Shown one piece after another: positions 33,977 through 42,671 of a DNA stretch of 64,000 nucleotides. The notes beneath the pieces are model-generated. The model ran no database searches, was not told the DNA's origin, and saw only the letters and a program-made list of their open reading frames with translations. This DNA comes from DATGMS01 sp035303945 (lineage in GTDB: Bacteria; Bacteroidota; Bacteroidia; Cytophagales; Cyclobacteriaceae). Positions within the stretch are counted from its first letter, which is position 1. Each line of letters starts with the position of its first letter. A program made the translations under genes and the position numbers. The DNA is taken from the NCBI GenBank assembly GCA_035303945.1, contig DATGQZ010000007.1:1-64000 (forward strand), in the 5' to 3' direction.

Positions 33977-35584
33977 ATGGCAATAATTCCAGATCCTGAT
34001 GACATGAGACGCATGCTGGACGCTGCGGGAATAGAGAAAGTAAAGGAGCTTTTTGTGAATCTCGAACCTGCAGAATTGGTTGAACATGCTATTAAAAATG
34101 ATGAAGCTGTATTGACCGATACCGGTGCTTTAGTGGCGTACACAGGAAACTTTACCGGGAGAGCGCCCAAAGATCGGTACATTGTCAAAGACAAGAAGAC
34201 AGAAAATACAATATGGTGGGGCGATACAAACCTCCCTTTTGACCCAGAAGCATTTGATGTTTTGCATGGGCAAATGACGGCCTTTCTGGCTGATAAGCAG
34301 GTTTACCTCCGCGACGCCTACGCTGGCGCTGACCCAGGGTATCGGTTAAATCTTCGGATTTATAATACGCTGGCCTGGCACAACCTCTTTTGTCATAATA
34401 TGTTTTTAAGGCCTGACGGCGAGAGCGTGGAAAACTTTGAGCCAGATTGTACTATCATTTGTATACCCGAGTTTACGGCTGACCCACAGGCAAACGGAAC
34501 GAGGCAGGGAAATTTCGTATTACTTAACTTGACGCAACGAATTGTCCTGATAGGGGGAACTGCCTATGCTGGAGAAATGAAGAAAAGTATCTTCTCCGTA
34601 CTGAATTACCTTCTACCTTTGGAGCATAGTGTGCTTCCCATGCACTGTTCTGCAAACATGGGTGAGGAAGGAGACACTGCTATATTCTTTGGGTTGTCCG
34701 GAACTGGGAAAACGACCCTGTCTACTGATCCAAAACGAAAACTAATCGGTGATGACGAACATGGGTGGACTGACAACAATGTCTTTAATTTTGAAGGTGG
34801 GTGCTATGCAAAAGTGGGGGAACTCAAGCGAGAACATGAGCCGGATATTTGGGAGGCCATTCGATTCGGAGCTATTTTAGAGAACACCAGATTTTTCGAC
34901 AGCAGCCGCAAAGTTGATTTTGCCGATATGAACATCACCCCCAACACCCGTACTGCCTATCCTATTCATTATATCTCTAATATTGCCTCTCCATCTATGG
35001 GGGAGGTACCTCAAAACATCTTTTTTCTCACAGCAGATGCCTTTGGCGTGTTGCCTCCCATATCCAAACTGAATACGAACCAGGCAATGTACCATTTTAT
35101 CTCGGGCTATACCGCCAAAGTGGCTGGCACAGAAGTCGGAGTGAATGAGCCGGAAGCTACCTTCTCCGCCTGCTTTGGCGAGGCCTTTCTTCCCCTACAT
35201 CCTACTGAATACGCCAAATTGTTTGGCAAAAAGATTGAACAACAAGCTGTGCAAGTATGGCTGATCAACACTGGCTGGACGGGTGGCGCATACCGTGTGG
35301 GGTCAAGGATCAAGCTGAAATACACAAGAGCCATGATTACCGCTGCCCTAGAGGGAAATTTGGATAATGTAAAGTATGTAGAACATGAAGTTTTCGGTTT
35401 CCAAATACCGACCGCCTGTCCGGAAGTACCCAGTGAGCTGCTCAATCCAAAGCTGACCTGGGAAGATAAGCAGGATTATGATCGTACTGCACAGAAAGTG
35501 GCGAGAAAATTTGTCGAGAATTTCAAAAAGTATGAAGATTTTGCCACGAAGGAGATGTTGTATGGAGCGCCAAGAATTGACTAG
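33977..35584 (+). CDS. pckA: Phosphoenolpyruvate carboxykinase (ATP)
   Basis: The 535-residue cytoplasmic enzyme converts oxaloacetate plus ATP to phosphoenolpyruvate and CO2 in gluconeogenesis. The P-loop is GLSGTGKTTLS, followed by GDDEHGW with the metal-binding residues. TGAL and FTGRAPKDRYIV near the N-terminus bind substrate. The C-terminal WLINTGWTGGAYRVGSR is typical of the ATP-dependent form, and the length is standard. It is a single gene with a nearby -33/-7 promoter. Confidence 0.96.
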   Translation: MAIIPDPDDMRRMLDAAGIEKVKELFVNLEPAELVEHAIKNDEAVLTDTGALVAYTGNFTGRAPKDRYIVKDKKTENTIWWGDTNLPFDPEAFDVLHGQMTAFLADKQVYLRDAYAGADPGYRLNLRIYNTLAWHNLFCHNMFLRPDGESVENFEPDCTIICIPEFTADPQANGTRQGNFVLLNLTQRIVLIGGTAYAGEMKKSIFSVLNYLLPLEHSVLPMHCSANMGEEGDTAIFFGLSGTGKTTLSTDPKRKLIGDDEHGWTDNNVFNFEGGCYAKVGELKREHEPDIWEAIRFGAILENTRFFDSSRKVDFADMNITPNTRTAYPIHYISNIASPSMGEVPQNIFFLTADAFGVLPPISKLNTNQAMYHFISGYTAKVAGTEVGVNEPEATFSACFGEAFLPLHPTEYAKLFGKKIEQQAVQVWLINTGWTGGAYRVGSRIKLKYTRAMITAALEGNLDNVKYVEHEVFGFQIPTACPEVPSELLNPKLTWEDKQDYDRTAQKVARKFVENFKKYEDFATKEMLYGAPRID

Positions 35585-35627
35585 ACACAATTCACCCCAA
35601 AGGCTTCCCAATACAGGCGATAATCTC

Positions 35628-35635
35628 TATTTTTG
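35628..35635 (+). promoter_or_regulatory. -7 element TATTTTTG for the cyclophilin gene
   Basis: TATTTTTG matches TAnnTTTG exactly. Transcription would begin near 35642, so the ATG at 35648 is used and an in-frame start at 35633, which lies inside the element, can be excluded. The transcript would be nearly leaderless. Confidence 0.55.
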
Positions 35636-35647
35636 CAAAAAACATTT

Positions 35648-36082
35648 ATGAAAACAGCTGAAATACATACTGAAAAAGGTGTCATGAAAGTGGAGTTTTA
35701 TGAAAATGATGCCCCCAACACAGTGGCCAACTTTATCAAACTTTCCAAAGAGGGCTTTTATGACGGATTGACCTTCCATAGAGTGATTCCCAACTTTGTT
35801 ATTCAGGGGGGCTGCCCTCAAGGTAATGGCACCGGAGGTCCAGGCTACAAAATAGATTGTGAACTCACAGGCGACAACCAATACCATGACAGAGGAGTTC
35901 TTTCTATGGCACATGCGGGAAGAAACACCGGGGGTTCGCAATTTTTCATCTGTCACAACAGGGAAAACACGAAGCACCTCGATAGAAATCACACTTGCTT
36001 TGGTAAAGTGGTGGAAGGAGTTGAAGTGGTAGACCAGATCAAAGCAGGCGATAAAATAGAAAAGATAGTCGTGAACGAGTAA
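35648..36082 (+). CDS. Cyclophilin-type peptidyl-prolyl isomerase
   Basis: The 144-residue product is a compact cyclophilin without signal peptide, so a cytoplasmic folding catalyst. The family motif is split over FHRVIPNFVIQGG (active-site Arg and Phe) and NTGGSQFFICHN. KHLDRNHTCFGKVVEGVEVV completes the fold. The start is set by a -7 element at 35628-35635. The gene is followed at once by a shared terminator. Confidence 0.93.
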   Translation: MKTAEIHTEKGVMKVEFYENDAPNTVANFIKLSKEGFYDGLTFHRVIPNFVIQGGCPQGNGTGGPGYKIDCELTGDNQYHDRGVLSMAHAGRNTGGSQFFICHNRENTKHLDRNHTCFGKVVEGVEVVDQIKAGDKIEKIVVNE

Positions 36083-36086
36083 CAAA

Positions 36087-36118
36087 AAAGCCATCAAATG
36101 ATGGCTTTAACTTTTTTT
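36087..36118. terminator. Terminator between cyclophilin and nupC
   Basis: AAAGCCATCA and TGATGGCTTT form a ten-base-pair stem around AA, with a T-rich tract after it on the plus strand and T runs before it on the minus strand. It can serve both convergent genes. Confidence 0.75.
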
Positions 36119-37409
36119 ATACGGCTGAATACAGGGCTCCCGCTATTGCAGCAGTCATCATACATGCCAAGGACGCAGCCAACAATGCCTTCATGCCCAG
36201 CCGGGATAACTCCGACTGCTGACCAGGAGCAATACTTCCAATTCCCCCCACCTGTATGGCAATAGAACTAAAATTGGAGAAGCCACAAAGGGCATACGTT
36301 GCGATTACAACAGATTTGGGAGAAAGCGCCCCAACTTCTTTTAAATCGGATAAGCCAAGGTAGGCTACAAATTCATTGATCACGGTTTTCTGACCCAAAA
36401 GAGAGCCGACCTGCAGGCTGTCCTTCCACTCCACACCGATCAACCAAGCGAACACCCGGAATATCTGCCCTAAAATGTATTCCAAGGAGAGTCCTTTAAA
36501 TGCTCCGTTTGTCGATTGGATGACATAGGTGTTTAACCCCGTATATTCTCCCACTAAACCTGTCAGGAAATAATTGACGGCCGCAATTACAGCTATGAAT
36601 GCCAATAGCATCCCGCCTACGTTAAGGGCCAAACGAAGACCATCGGAGGCGCCACGGGACATGGCATCAATCAAATTTACTCCCATGTTTTCTTCGCTTA
36701 CTTCCAATTTATCATCCAGCTTATCAACATCTATTTGCGGAATAATAATCTTGGACATGACAATGGCAGCAGGCGCATTCATGATGCTGGCGCCTAATAA
36801 GTAAGCGGCAAATCTGCTTTGCTCCTCTAGACTGTCCCCGCCAAGAAATGCCACATAACCCGCCAACACACCGCCCGCTATTGTGGCCATTCCGCCTGTC
36901 ATCAGACACATGAGTTCTGAACGGGTCATGTTAGGTATAAAGGGTTTTACGAGAAGAGGTGCCTCAGTTTGTCCCAGGAATATATTACCGGCTGCCGAGA
37001 GGCTCTCTGCGCCCGACAACCGCATGGTCCGCGCCATCACCCAGGCAATGGCGAAAACAATCTTTTGAAGAACCCCTAAATAATAAAGGGCTGCGGAAAC
37101 CGTGGAAAAGAAAATAATGGTGGGGAGTACCTGAAAAGCGAATATAAACCCAAAGGAATCGGTAGCAAGATCCCCAAAAAGGAAAATCGCTCCATCCTGA
37201 GAAAAACTTAGAAATTTAACAAAACCCCGGCTCAACGCTAAGAAGAGGTCCGCAACGAAATCAATTTTAGTAATTAAAAAACCAAAAACGGCTTGAATGA
37301 GTACACCTACTCCTACAAGCCGCCAATCTATAGCTCTTTTATTGGAAGAAAAAATGAAGGCCACCCCTATCAGTGCCACAATTCCCAATAAACCCCTGAA
37401 GTAATCCAT
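36117..37409 (-). CDS. NupC-type concentrative nucleoside transporter
   Basis: The 430-residue product is an inner-membrane symporter for nucleosides with about ten helices. Core motifs are GQTEAPLLVKPFIPNMTRSE, GGMATIAGGVLAGYVAFLG and the C-terminal YALCGFSNFSSIAIQVGGIG, all typical of the Nup/CNT family. NEFVAYLGLS is the nucleoside-binding segment. It stands between the cyclophilin and the bifunctional nuclease genes and points toward the former. The preferred nucleosides are not known. Confidence 0.94.
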   Translation of the reverse strand: MDYFRGLLGIVALIGVAFIFSSNKRAIDWRLVGVGVLIQAVFGFLITKIDFVADLFLALSRGFVKFLSFSQDGAIFLFGDLATDSFGFIFAFQVLPTIIFFSTVSAALYYLGVLQKIVFAIAWVMARTMRLSGAESLSAAGNIFLGQTEAPLLVKPFIPNMTRSELMCLMTGGMATIAGGVLAGYVAFLGGDSLEEQSRFAAYLLGASIMNAPAAIVMSKIIIPQIDVDKLDDKLEVSEENMGVNLIDAMSRGASDGLRLALNVGGMLLAFIAVIAAVNYFLTGLVGEYTGLNTYVIQSTNGAFKGLSLEYILGQIFRVFAWLIGVEWKDSLQVGSLLGQKTVINEFVAYLGLSDLKEVGALSPKSVVIATYALCGFSNFSSIAIQVGGIGSIAPGQQSELSRLGMKALLAASLACMMTAAIAGALYSAV

Positions 37410-37500
37410 CTATTATATTATGCTGCCTATCAGCTTTCCATCAATTAAGCCGCAAATATACAGGCTTATTTTTTGTGGTGCCTTTATTTTGTGATTTTCT

Positions 37501-38103
37501 TTAGTTCCTTCGATTGATCTCGTCTCTCAATCTGGCAGCCTTCTCGTAATCTTCCGCATTAATCGCTTGTTCGAGCATTTTATTAAGCTTATCTAAGCTG
37601 AAATCCTTTAGAGACGTATCCGACTTCTTCTTGGTGCCCGAAGTACTGCTTCCCCCCTTTGATGTCGTTTGTTCCCTTTTCTCATCCTCCTCTGTAAACT
37701 CAATGGCTGCTTCCGACATTACCGCAGCGGAGCAATAAATAGGGGCGTCGAAGCGTACGGCAATAGCAATGGCATCAGAAGGACGGGCATCTATCTCTAC
37801 CCGTTTGGAAGCGCTATGGCAAATAATTTTGGCATAAAAAACTCCTTCCCTCATATCTGACACCAAGATATGATCAATGGTAAAGCCGAAATTTGCTGCG
37901 AAGGCTTTAAACAGATCATGCGTCATGGGTCTGTTTGGGATGATCTTTTCGATCTCTATAGCAATGGCTTGTGCTTCAAACATCCCAATGACGATGGGCA
38001 GCCTTCTTTTACCTTCAATCTCCCCCAATATAAGGGTAAATGAACCAGATTGCGAATGGTTCGACGATAATCCTAAAATTTCAAGTTCAACAGTGTTCTC
38101 CAC
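37501..38103 (-). CDS. Bifunctional nuclease (BFN) family protein with UVR motif
   Basis: The 200-residue product carries a BFN/DUF151 domain (residues ~1-125; IVIGMFEAQAIAIEIEKI and DARPSDAIAIAVRF). After a Lys/Ser-rich linker comes a C-terminal UVR-like helix pair (LEQAINAEDYEKAARLRDEI). BFN proteins are proposed nucleases, and the UVR motif mediates binding to UvrB or similar partners. The start is GTG: an in-frame TAA, the stop of etfA, lies two codons upstream and no ATG is available. The gene therefore follows etfA by three bases and is likely translated after it. Confidence 0.88.
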   Translation of the reverse strand: MENTVELEILGLSSNHSQSGSFTLILGEIEGKRRLPIVIGMFEAQAIAIEIEKIIPNRPMTHDLFKAFAANFGFTIDHILVSDMREGVFYAKIICHSASKRVEIDARPSDAIAIAVRFDAPIYCSAAVMSEAAIEFTEEDEKREQTTSKGGSSTSGTKKKSDTSLKDFSLDKLNKMLEQAINAEDYEKAARLRDEINRRN

Positions 38104-38106
38104 AAG

Positions 38107-39072
38107 TTATTTTTTTAGTGCTCTCACAGCTTCGGTTAACTTAGGCAAAACCTCAAAAGCGTCCCCGACGATCCCATAGTCTGCTGCTTTAAAGAAAGGT
38201 GCAGCTGGATCATTATTAATAACAACAATAACCCGGGATCCGTTTACGCCTGCAAGATGTTGAATAGCTCCTGAAATTCCAACAGCGATATACAAAGAAG
38301 GAGACACTTTTATACCGGTCTGGCCTACGTGTTCATGATGCGGACGCCAGCCCAAATCCGACACTGGCTTGGAGCATCCTAAGGCAGCCCCAAGCTCAGC
38401 TGCTAGATCTTCTAAAATAACCCAATTTTCAGGACCTTTTAAACCCCTTCCACCAGATACAACTATGTCTGCCTCTGGCAACAATATATCGCCCTTTGCT
38501 TTTTCAACTGCCGTGACTTTCACGCCTGTATCTTCTGGGTATGCAAAGTCAAAGGTCTCTACACTAGCATCTGAACCGTCTGTCCTAAGATCAACCGCGT
38601 TCTTCTTGATGGAAAGAATCTTGTAGTCAGTATTGATACTGGTTTGGGCGAAGGCTTTACCCGTATAAATGCTCCGCCTCACTTTAAAACCGGAAGTGGT
38701 ATCGGGTAGCTCCACCACATTTGAAACAAGACCTGCATGTAATATAACTGACACCCGGGCTGCTACTGCATCACCTAGAGAGGATTTCGCCAATACCAAT
38801 GTTTTTGCACCCTCTTTTTGAAATGCGGCAACGAGTGCCCGGCTGTGAGCCTGGATATTTCCTTCAGCAAATCTCTCATCGGTAATATGTAACACCTTTT
38901 CAGCTCCAGCCTTTCCCACCTTGGCCAATTCGGCAGCCTCTATTGCTCCCAAAGCCAATGCGCTTATCCCCTCTCCCGTTTTTTCGGCAAAGGATTTGGC
39001 GTAAGACACCGCCTCCAAAGAAGATTTTTTAATAGATCCCTCTACTTGTTCAAGATATACTAATATAGACAT
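38107..39072 (-). CDS. etfA: Electron transfer flavoprotein alpha subunit
   Basis: The 321-residue product is the FAD-binding subunit of electron transfer flavoprotein, which accepts electrons from acyl-CoA dehydrogenases and passes them to a quinone. The C-terminal FAD domain shows VSGGRGLKGPENW, then KPVSDLGWRPHHEHVGQTG and YIAVGISGAIQHLAG, all family signatures. It lies 24 bases downstream of etfB and 3 bases upstream of the BFN gene on the same strand, forming one transcription unit. Confidence 0.96.
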   Translation of the reverse strand: MSILVYLEQVEGSIKKSSLEAVSYAKSFAEKTGEGISALALGAIEAAELAKVGKAGAEKVLHITDERFAEGNIQAHSRALVAAFQKEGAKTLVLAKSSLGDAVAARVSVILHAGLVSNVVELPDTTSGFKVRRSIYTGKAFAQTSINTDYKILSIKKNAVDLRTDGSDASVETFDFAYPEDTGVKVTAVEKAKGDILLPEADIVVSGGRGLKGPENWVILEDLAAELGAALGCSKPVSDLGWRPHHEHVGQTGIKVSPSLYIAVGISGAIQHLAGVNGSRVIVVINNDPAAPFFKAADYGIVGDAFEVLPKLTEAVRALKK

Positions 39073-39096
39073 GTCAATTCGTGTTAAAATGAAAAA

Positions 39097-39834
39097 TTAA
39101 AGCACTTTGGCTTCAGTTTGTAGGAGCTTTACCAATTCTTGTACGTTCTCTTTATCAATGAGTTTGACTGCTCCTTTAGCAGGAGGAAGCTGAAATTCCA
39201 CCACTTCCGTAGCTCCTTCTTCCCCAACGGGTTCAACAACGTTGAAGGGTTTGGTACGGGCAGACATGATGCCTCTCATGTTAGGAATTTTCCATTCCGC
39301 AATGGGCTCCTGACAACCTGCAACAAAGGGAAGCTTAACTTCCAAAAATTCTTTTCCACCTTCAATCTCCCTTTCCAGCTTACCCGTATCTCCTACCAAT
39401 TCTAATTTGATACAGGGCGATATAGAAGGCATTCCTAAAAGTTCTCCCACCATACCGTGTACCATTCCACCGTTGAAATCAATAGACTCCCTTCCCATCA
39501 GAATAAGATCGTAACCTACTTCTTTGGCATGATTGGCTATCTGCCGTGCTACAAAAAAAGCGTCTTTTGGAAAAGCTTTGATTCTCACTGCCTCATCCGC
39601 ACCAATTGCCAAGGCCTTTCTGAGCGTTGGCTCCGTATCATTTTCACCCACATTTAAAACAGTGAGGTGTGCACCGGTCTGCTCCTTTATCTCCACAGCC
39701 CTAGCCAAGGCATAATCGTCATATGGACCAATGATAAACTGTACTCCTGATTTGTCCAGCCGGCTATTGTTGTCAGTAAAGTTAATCTTTGACGTCGTAT
39801 CCGGAACATGGCTTATACAAACAAGAATTTTCAT
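39097..39834 (-). CDS. etfB: Electron transfer flavoprotein beta subunit
   Basis: The 245-residue product is the AMP-binding subunit that pairs with EtfA. The start at 39834 gives the standard N-terminus MKILVCISHVPDTTSK. A longer frame would begin with tandem FTK repeats that belong to the upstream DNA repeat. LILMGRESIDFNGGMVHGMV is the nucleotide-binding signature and KLPFVAGCQEP the interface strand. Transcribed ahead of etfA. Confidence 0.95.
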   Translation of the reverse strand: MKILVCISHVPDTTSKINFTDNNSRLDKSGVQFIIGPYDDYALARAVEIKEQTGAHLTVLNVGENDTEPTLRKALAIGADEAVRIKAFPKDAFFVARQIANHAKEVGYDLILMGRESIDFNGGMVHGMVGELLGMPSISPCIKLELVGDTGKLEREIEGGKEFLEVKLPFVAGCQEPIAEWKIPNMRGIMSARTKPFNVVEPVGEEGATEVVEFQLPPAKGAVKLIDKENVQELVKLLQTEAKVL

Positions 39835-39855
39835 ATATAAATGGGGTAGATATAT

Positions 39856-39882
39856 TTTTGTAAATTTCGTGAATTTAGTGAA
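39856..39882. repeat. Three tandem 9-base repeats upstream of etfB
   Basis: TTTTGTAAA, TTTCGTGAA and TTTAGTGAA follow one another with no spacer, lying between the divergent etfB and TPR genes. They overlap TATTTTTG (39853-39860), a -7-like element for the rightward gene. The repeats may serve as a regulator site or be neutral. Confidence 0.45.
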
Positions 39883-39906
39883 TCCACTTTTAATTAAAAA
39901 AGAATC

Positions 39907-40233
39907 ATGAGCAATTTGACCCGCATCCAGCAACTCTTGGAATTTTTAGAAGAGGAACCGGAAAACCCGTTTAACCTCTATGCCTTGGCATTAGAATACC
40001 AAAAGCATGATCCGCAGAAAGTTGCCTACTATTTTGATATACTCCTGGAGAAACACAGAGATTATCTACCCACTTATTATCATGCTGCTGATTTTTTTGC
40101 TCAGCAAAATGAAATAGCAAAAGCGAAAAAAATCTATGAGGAGGGGATAAAACTAGCTACCGCTAAGCACGATAGCCATGCGCTTAGGGAACTGCAAAAC
40201 GCTTATCTCAACTTCCAGTTTGAGTATGAATGA
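39907..40233 (+). CDS. Small TPR-type protein
   Basis: The 108-residue product is all helical without a signal peptide and contains about two to three TPR-like units (NPFNLYALALEYQKHDPQKV, then ADFFAQQNEIAKAKKIYEEG). It probably binds another protein in the cytoplasm. A -7-like TATTTTTG lies at 39853-39860. It converges with dnaB two bases after its stop. No partner is identifiable. Confidence 0.7.
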   Translation: MSNLTRIQQLLEFLEEEPENPFNLYALALEYQKHDPQKVAYYFDILLEKHRDYLPTYYHAADFFAQQNEIAKAKKIYEEGIKLATAKHDSHALRELQNAYLNFQFEYE

Positions 40234-40235
40234 TC

Positions 40236-41825
40236 TTAGAATGGAGCCGGATCATTGCTGCCAAAGCCGCCGGGGAAGGGTTCATCTTCCGCGTCAGACC
40301 CACTGGCCTTGCTACGCATCCTGATAGTAGTTCCTTCATCAAAACCCTGTCCTGAGGCACTGCTGGGGAATTTGCTGCCATACAATGCTTCTTGCGGTTG
40401 GTAAGGAATATTCATTTCAAGATCAGCAAATTTGGTGTACTTGCCGATAAACCTCAGTTTCACGTTTTCCAAAGATCCGTTCCTGTGCTTTGCAATAATG
40501 ACTTCTCCCAATCCAGCCGTACTCTGACCTTCCTCAGTCTCAGTAATACCATAATATTCAGGTCGGTACAAAAACATGACAATATCCGCATCCTGCTCGA
40601 TGGCACCAGATTCCCTCAAATCCGATAGCTGAGGACGTTTATCGCCTCCCCTGGTTTCAACTGCCCTAGATAACTGTGATAGAGCGATCACGGGAACATT
40701 GAGTTCCTTGGCTATTTTCTTAAGGGCTCTTGAAATACTGGAGATTTCCTGCTCTCTGTTTCCTCCGTTTCCTCCCTTTGTGTCTCCAGACATCAATTGC
40801 AGGTAATCGATCACAATTAGCTGTATGTCGTTTTGTGCCTTCAGCCTTCTACACTTAGCCCTCAATTCCAGAATAGATAGGGCAGGCGTATCATCCACGA
40901 AAAGCGGAGCGGAAGAGAGTTTGCTTGTTTTGTGGATCAACTGCTCCCATTCATAATCCGCCAGATTTCCCTTTTTTATCTTTTCAGAATCCAATTCCGC
41001 CTCAGACGAGATGAGTCGGTTGACCAACTGTACTGAGGACATTTCAAGTGAAAAAATGGCTACCGGCCGGTTATGGTCCACTGCAGCATTTCGAAGTACG
41101 GAGAGCACAAAGGCTGTCTTACCCATCGCCGGTCTTGCGGCAATAATCACAAGATCTGACTTTTGCCATCCAGAGGTAACTCGATCCAAAGCGGTAAATC
41201 CACTTGGCACTCCGGTCAAACCATCTTTTTGTCCTTTCTTGCTTTCTAATTCAGTGATGGCCTCTCTCATAATAGAGCGCATATCGGAATAATTTTTCCG
41301 AATATTGTTCTCTGAAATTTCAAAGAGGGATTGCTCCATCTTATCCAGCAGCTCAAAGACATCGGTGGTCTCATCATAAGCATCACGCTGAATTTCAGAA
41401 GCTATTTGGATCATTTCCCGCTTCATCGCCTGTTCGGTAATGATTCGAGCATGGTACTCAATATTGGCCGCTGACGAAACCCTGGAAGTAAGTTCAGTGA
41501 TATAGTAGGCGCCTCCAACCACTTCAAGCTTACCGTTTTTCCTCAGCTGATTGGTAACGGTAAGTAGGTCGATAGGTTCACTGGCATTAAACAAATCCAG
41601 TATTGCCTGATAAATTTCCTTGTGGGCGTCTTTATAGAAGCTCTCTGGCTTCAGTATGTCCACCACGGCAGTCAAAGCATCCTTCTCCAGCATCAAGGCG
41701 CCCAGCACTGCTTCTTCCAATTCAATCGCCTGCGGAGGCAACTTTCCTATCCCCATCGTAGCCTCCAGTTGTAGTCTTCTCCTGTTGGCCATCCGGTCCT
41801 TGTTCACGAAATTAGGTTCTGCCAT
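40236..41825 (-). CDS. dnaB: Replicative DNA helicase DnaB
   Basis: The 529-residue helicase unwinds DNA at the replication fork. The N-terminal domain contains LEEAVLGALMLEKDALTAVV. The RecA-like motor has the Walker A segment AARPAMGKTAFVLS, Walker B LIVIDYLQLMSG, and the motifs ALSQLSRAVE and SDLRESGAIEQDADIVMFLY. No intein interrupts the Walker A site. The C-terminal tail after the motor is glycine- and serine-rich. It is a single gene converging with the small TPR gene. Confidence 0.97.
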   Translation of the reverse strand: MAEPNFVNKDRMANRRRLQLEATMGIGKLPPQAIELEEAVLGALMLEKDALTAVVDILKPESFYKDAHKEIYQAILDLFNASEPIDLLTVTNQLRKNGKLEVVGGAYYITELTSRVSSAANIEYHARIITEQAMKREMIQIASEIQRDAYDETTDVFELLDKMEQSLFEISENNIRKNYSDMRSIMREAITELESKKGQKDGLTGVPSGFTALDRVTSGWQKSDLVIIAARPAMGKTAFVLSVLRNAAVDHNRPVAIFSLEMSSVQLVNRLISSEAELDSEKIKKGNLADYEWEQLIHKTSKLSSAPLFVDDTPALSILELRAKCRRLKAQNDIQLIVIDYLQLMSGDTKGGNGGNREQEISSISRALKKIAKELNVPVIALSQLSRAVETRGGDKRPQLSDLRESGAIEQDADIVMFLYRPEYYGITETEEGQSTAGLGEVIIAKHRNGSLENVKLRFIGKYTKFADLEMNIPYQPQEALYGSKFPSSASGQGFDEGTTIRMRSKASGSDAEDEPFPGGFGSNDPAPF

Positions 41826-42010
41826 ACCAACAAATGTAAAGGGTTTAGGTGAAAGGTTTTAAACAATTTGTGCACTTGTTTATCAACACGATAATAACAT
41901 ACTGCACTGCAATGGGTTGCGACACCAGCCATTTCTATTCAGTGAGAAAACAGCTACATTTTCCGGCTGATCACAGCAACCTGCCAATACATTGCTTCTT
42001 TTTCAATGCA

Positions 42011-42670
42011 TCAAACAAATTGAAAACGGAGGTATTTGATTTTTTCCCCTTGCTCACTAAACATTTTTTCATAGCGAGTTTGGATGCCAAAATGCTCATC
42101 GCGGTAGGGAGAGCTATAAAAATCATCCGTCGACACCAATAGCTGCACATCATCACGGTCTTGCAAAAGTTCTTTGGTATAGAGAAACAATCCGGTATTA
42201 TCCGTTTTGAGATGAACGACGCCACCTTTCCTGATCAAGGGCTTATACATATCCAAAAACCTTGGTGAGGTAAGGCGCTTTTTTTCGTCACCTTCTTTCG
42301 GTCTTGGGTCAGGGAAAGTAATCCAAAGTTCATCTATTTCACCATGGGCAAAAAAATTCTCAAGCGCCTCGATCTGGCTTCGCAAAAATGCAACATTTTC
42401 TAATCCTTCAGCAATGGCTATTGTACTGCCTTTCCAGATGCGGGATCCTTTAATATCTACACCAATAAAATTCCTTTCTGGATACTGTCTGGCCAGGCCT
42501 ACAGTAAACTCTCCTCTACCACATGCCAGTTCTACAGTAAGGGGATGCTCATTTTGAAATTGCTCCTGCTGCCAAGCACCCTTTATGCGCGTAAAAATGT
42601 CCTTCCCCTGTTGAACGACATTTCTGTTGATTTCATTCTGTCTAAATCTTTCTAATTTTTTCCGACCCAT
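42011..42670 (-). CDS. trmB: tRNA (guanine-N7)-methyltransferase
   Basis: The 219-residue enzyme makes m7G at position 46 of tRNA using S-adenosylmethionine. The SAM-binding segment is VELACGRGEFTVGLARQYPE, followed by NFIGVDIKGSRIWKG. The catalytic stretch DELWITFPDPRPKEG is diagnostic for TrmB. It starts one base after the folC stop, so both belong to the cluster running from the TPR protein through exbB, exbD and folC. Confidence 0.95.
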   Translation of the reverse strand: MGRKKLERFRQNEINRNVVQQGKDIFTRIKGAWQQEQFQNEHPLTVELACGRGEFTVGLARQYPERNFIGVDIKGSRIWKGSTIAIAEGLENVAFLRSQIEALENFFAHGEIDELWITFPDPRPKEGDEKKRLTSPRFLDMYKPLIRKGGVVHLKTDNTGLFLYTKELLQDRDDVQLLVSTDDFYSSPYRDEHFGIQTRYEKMFSEQGEKIKYLRFQFV

Positions 42671-42671
42671 A

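Noticed and set aside
39841..39933. Extended N-terminus of etfB (33 extra residues)
   Set aside because: The extension translates the tandem 9-base repeats into FTKFTKFTK and lacks family similarity; the ATG at 39834 gives the standard EtfB start.
40236..41825. Possible intein in DnaB
   Set aside because: Length (529 residues) and an uninterrupted Walker A segment show no insertion.
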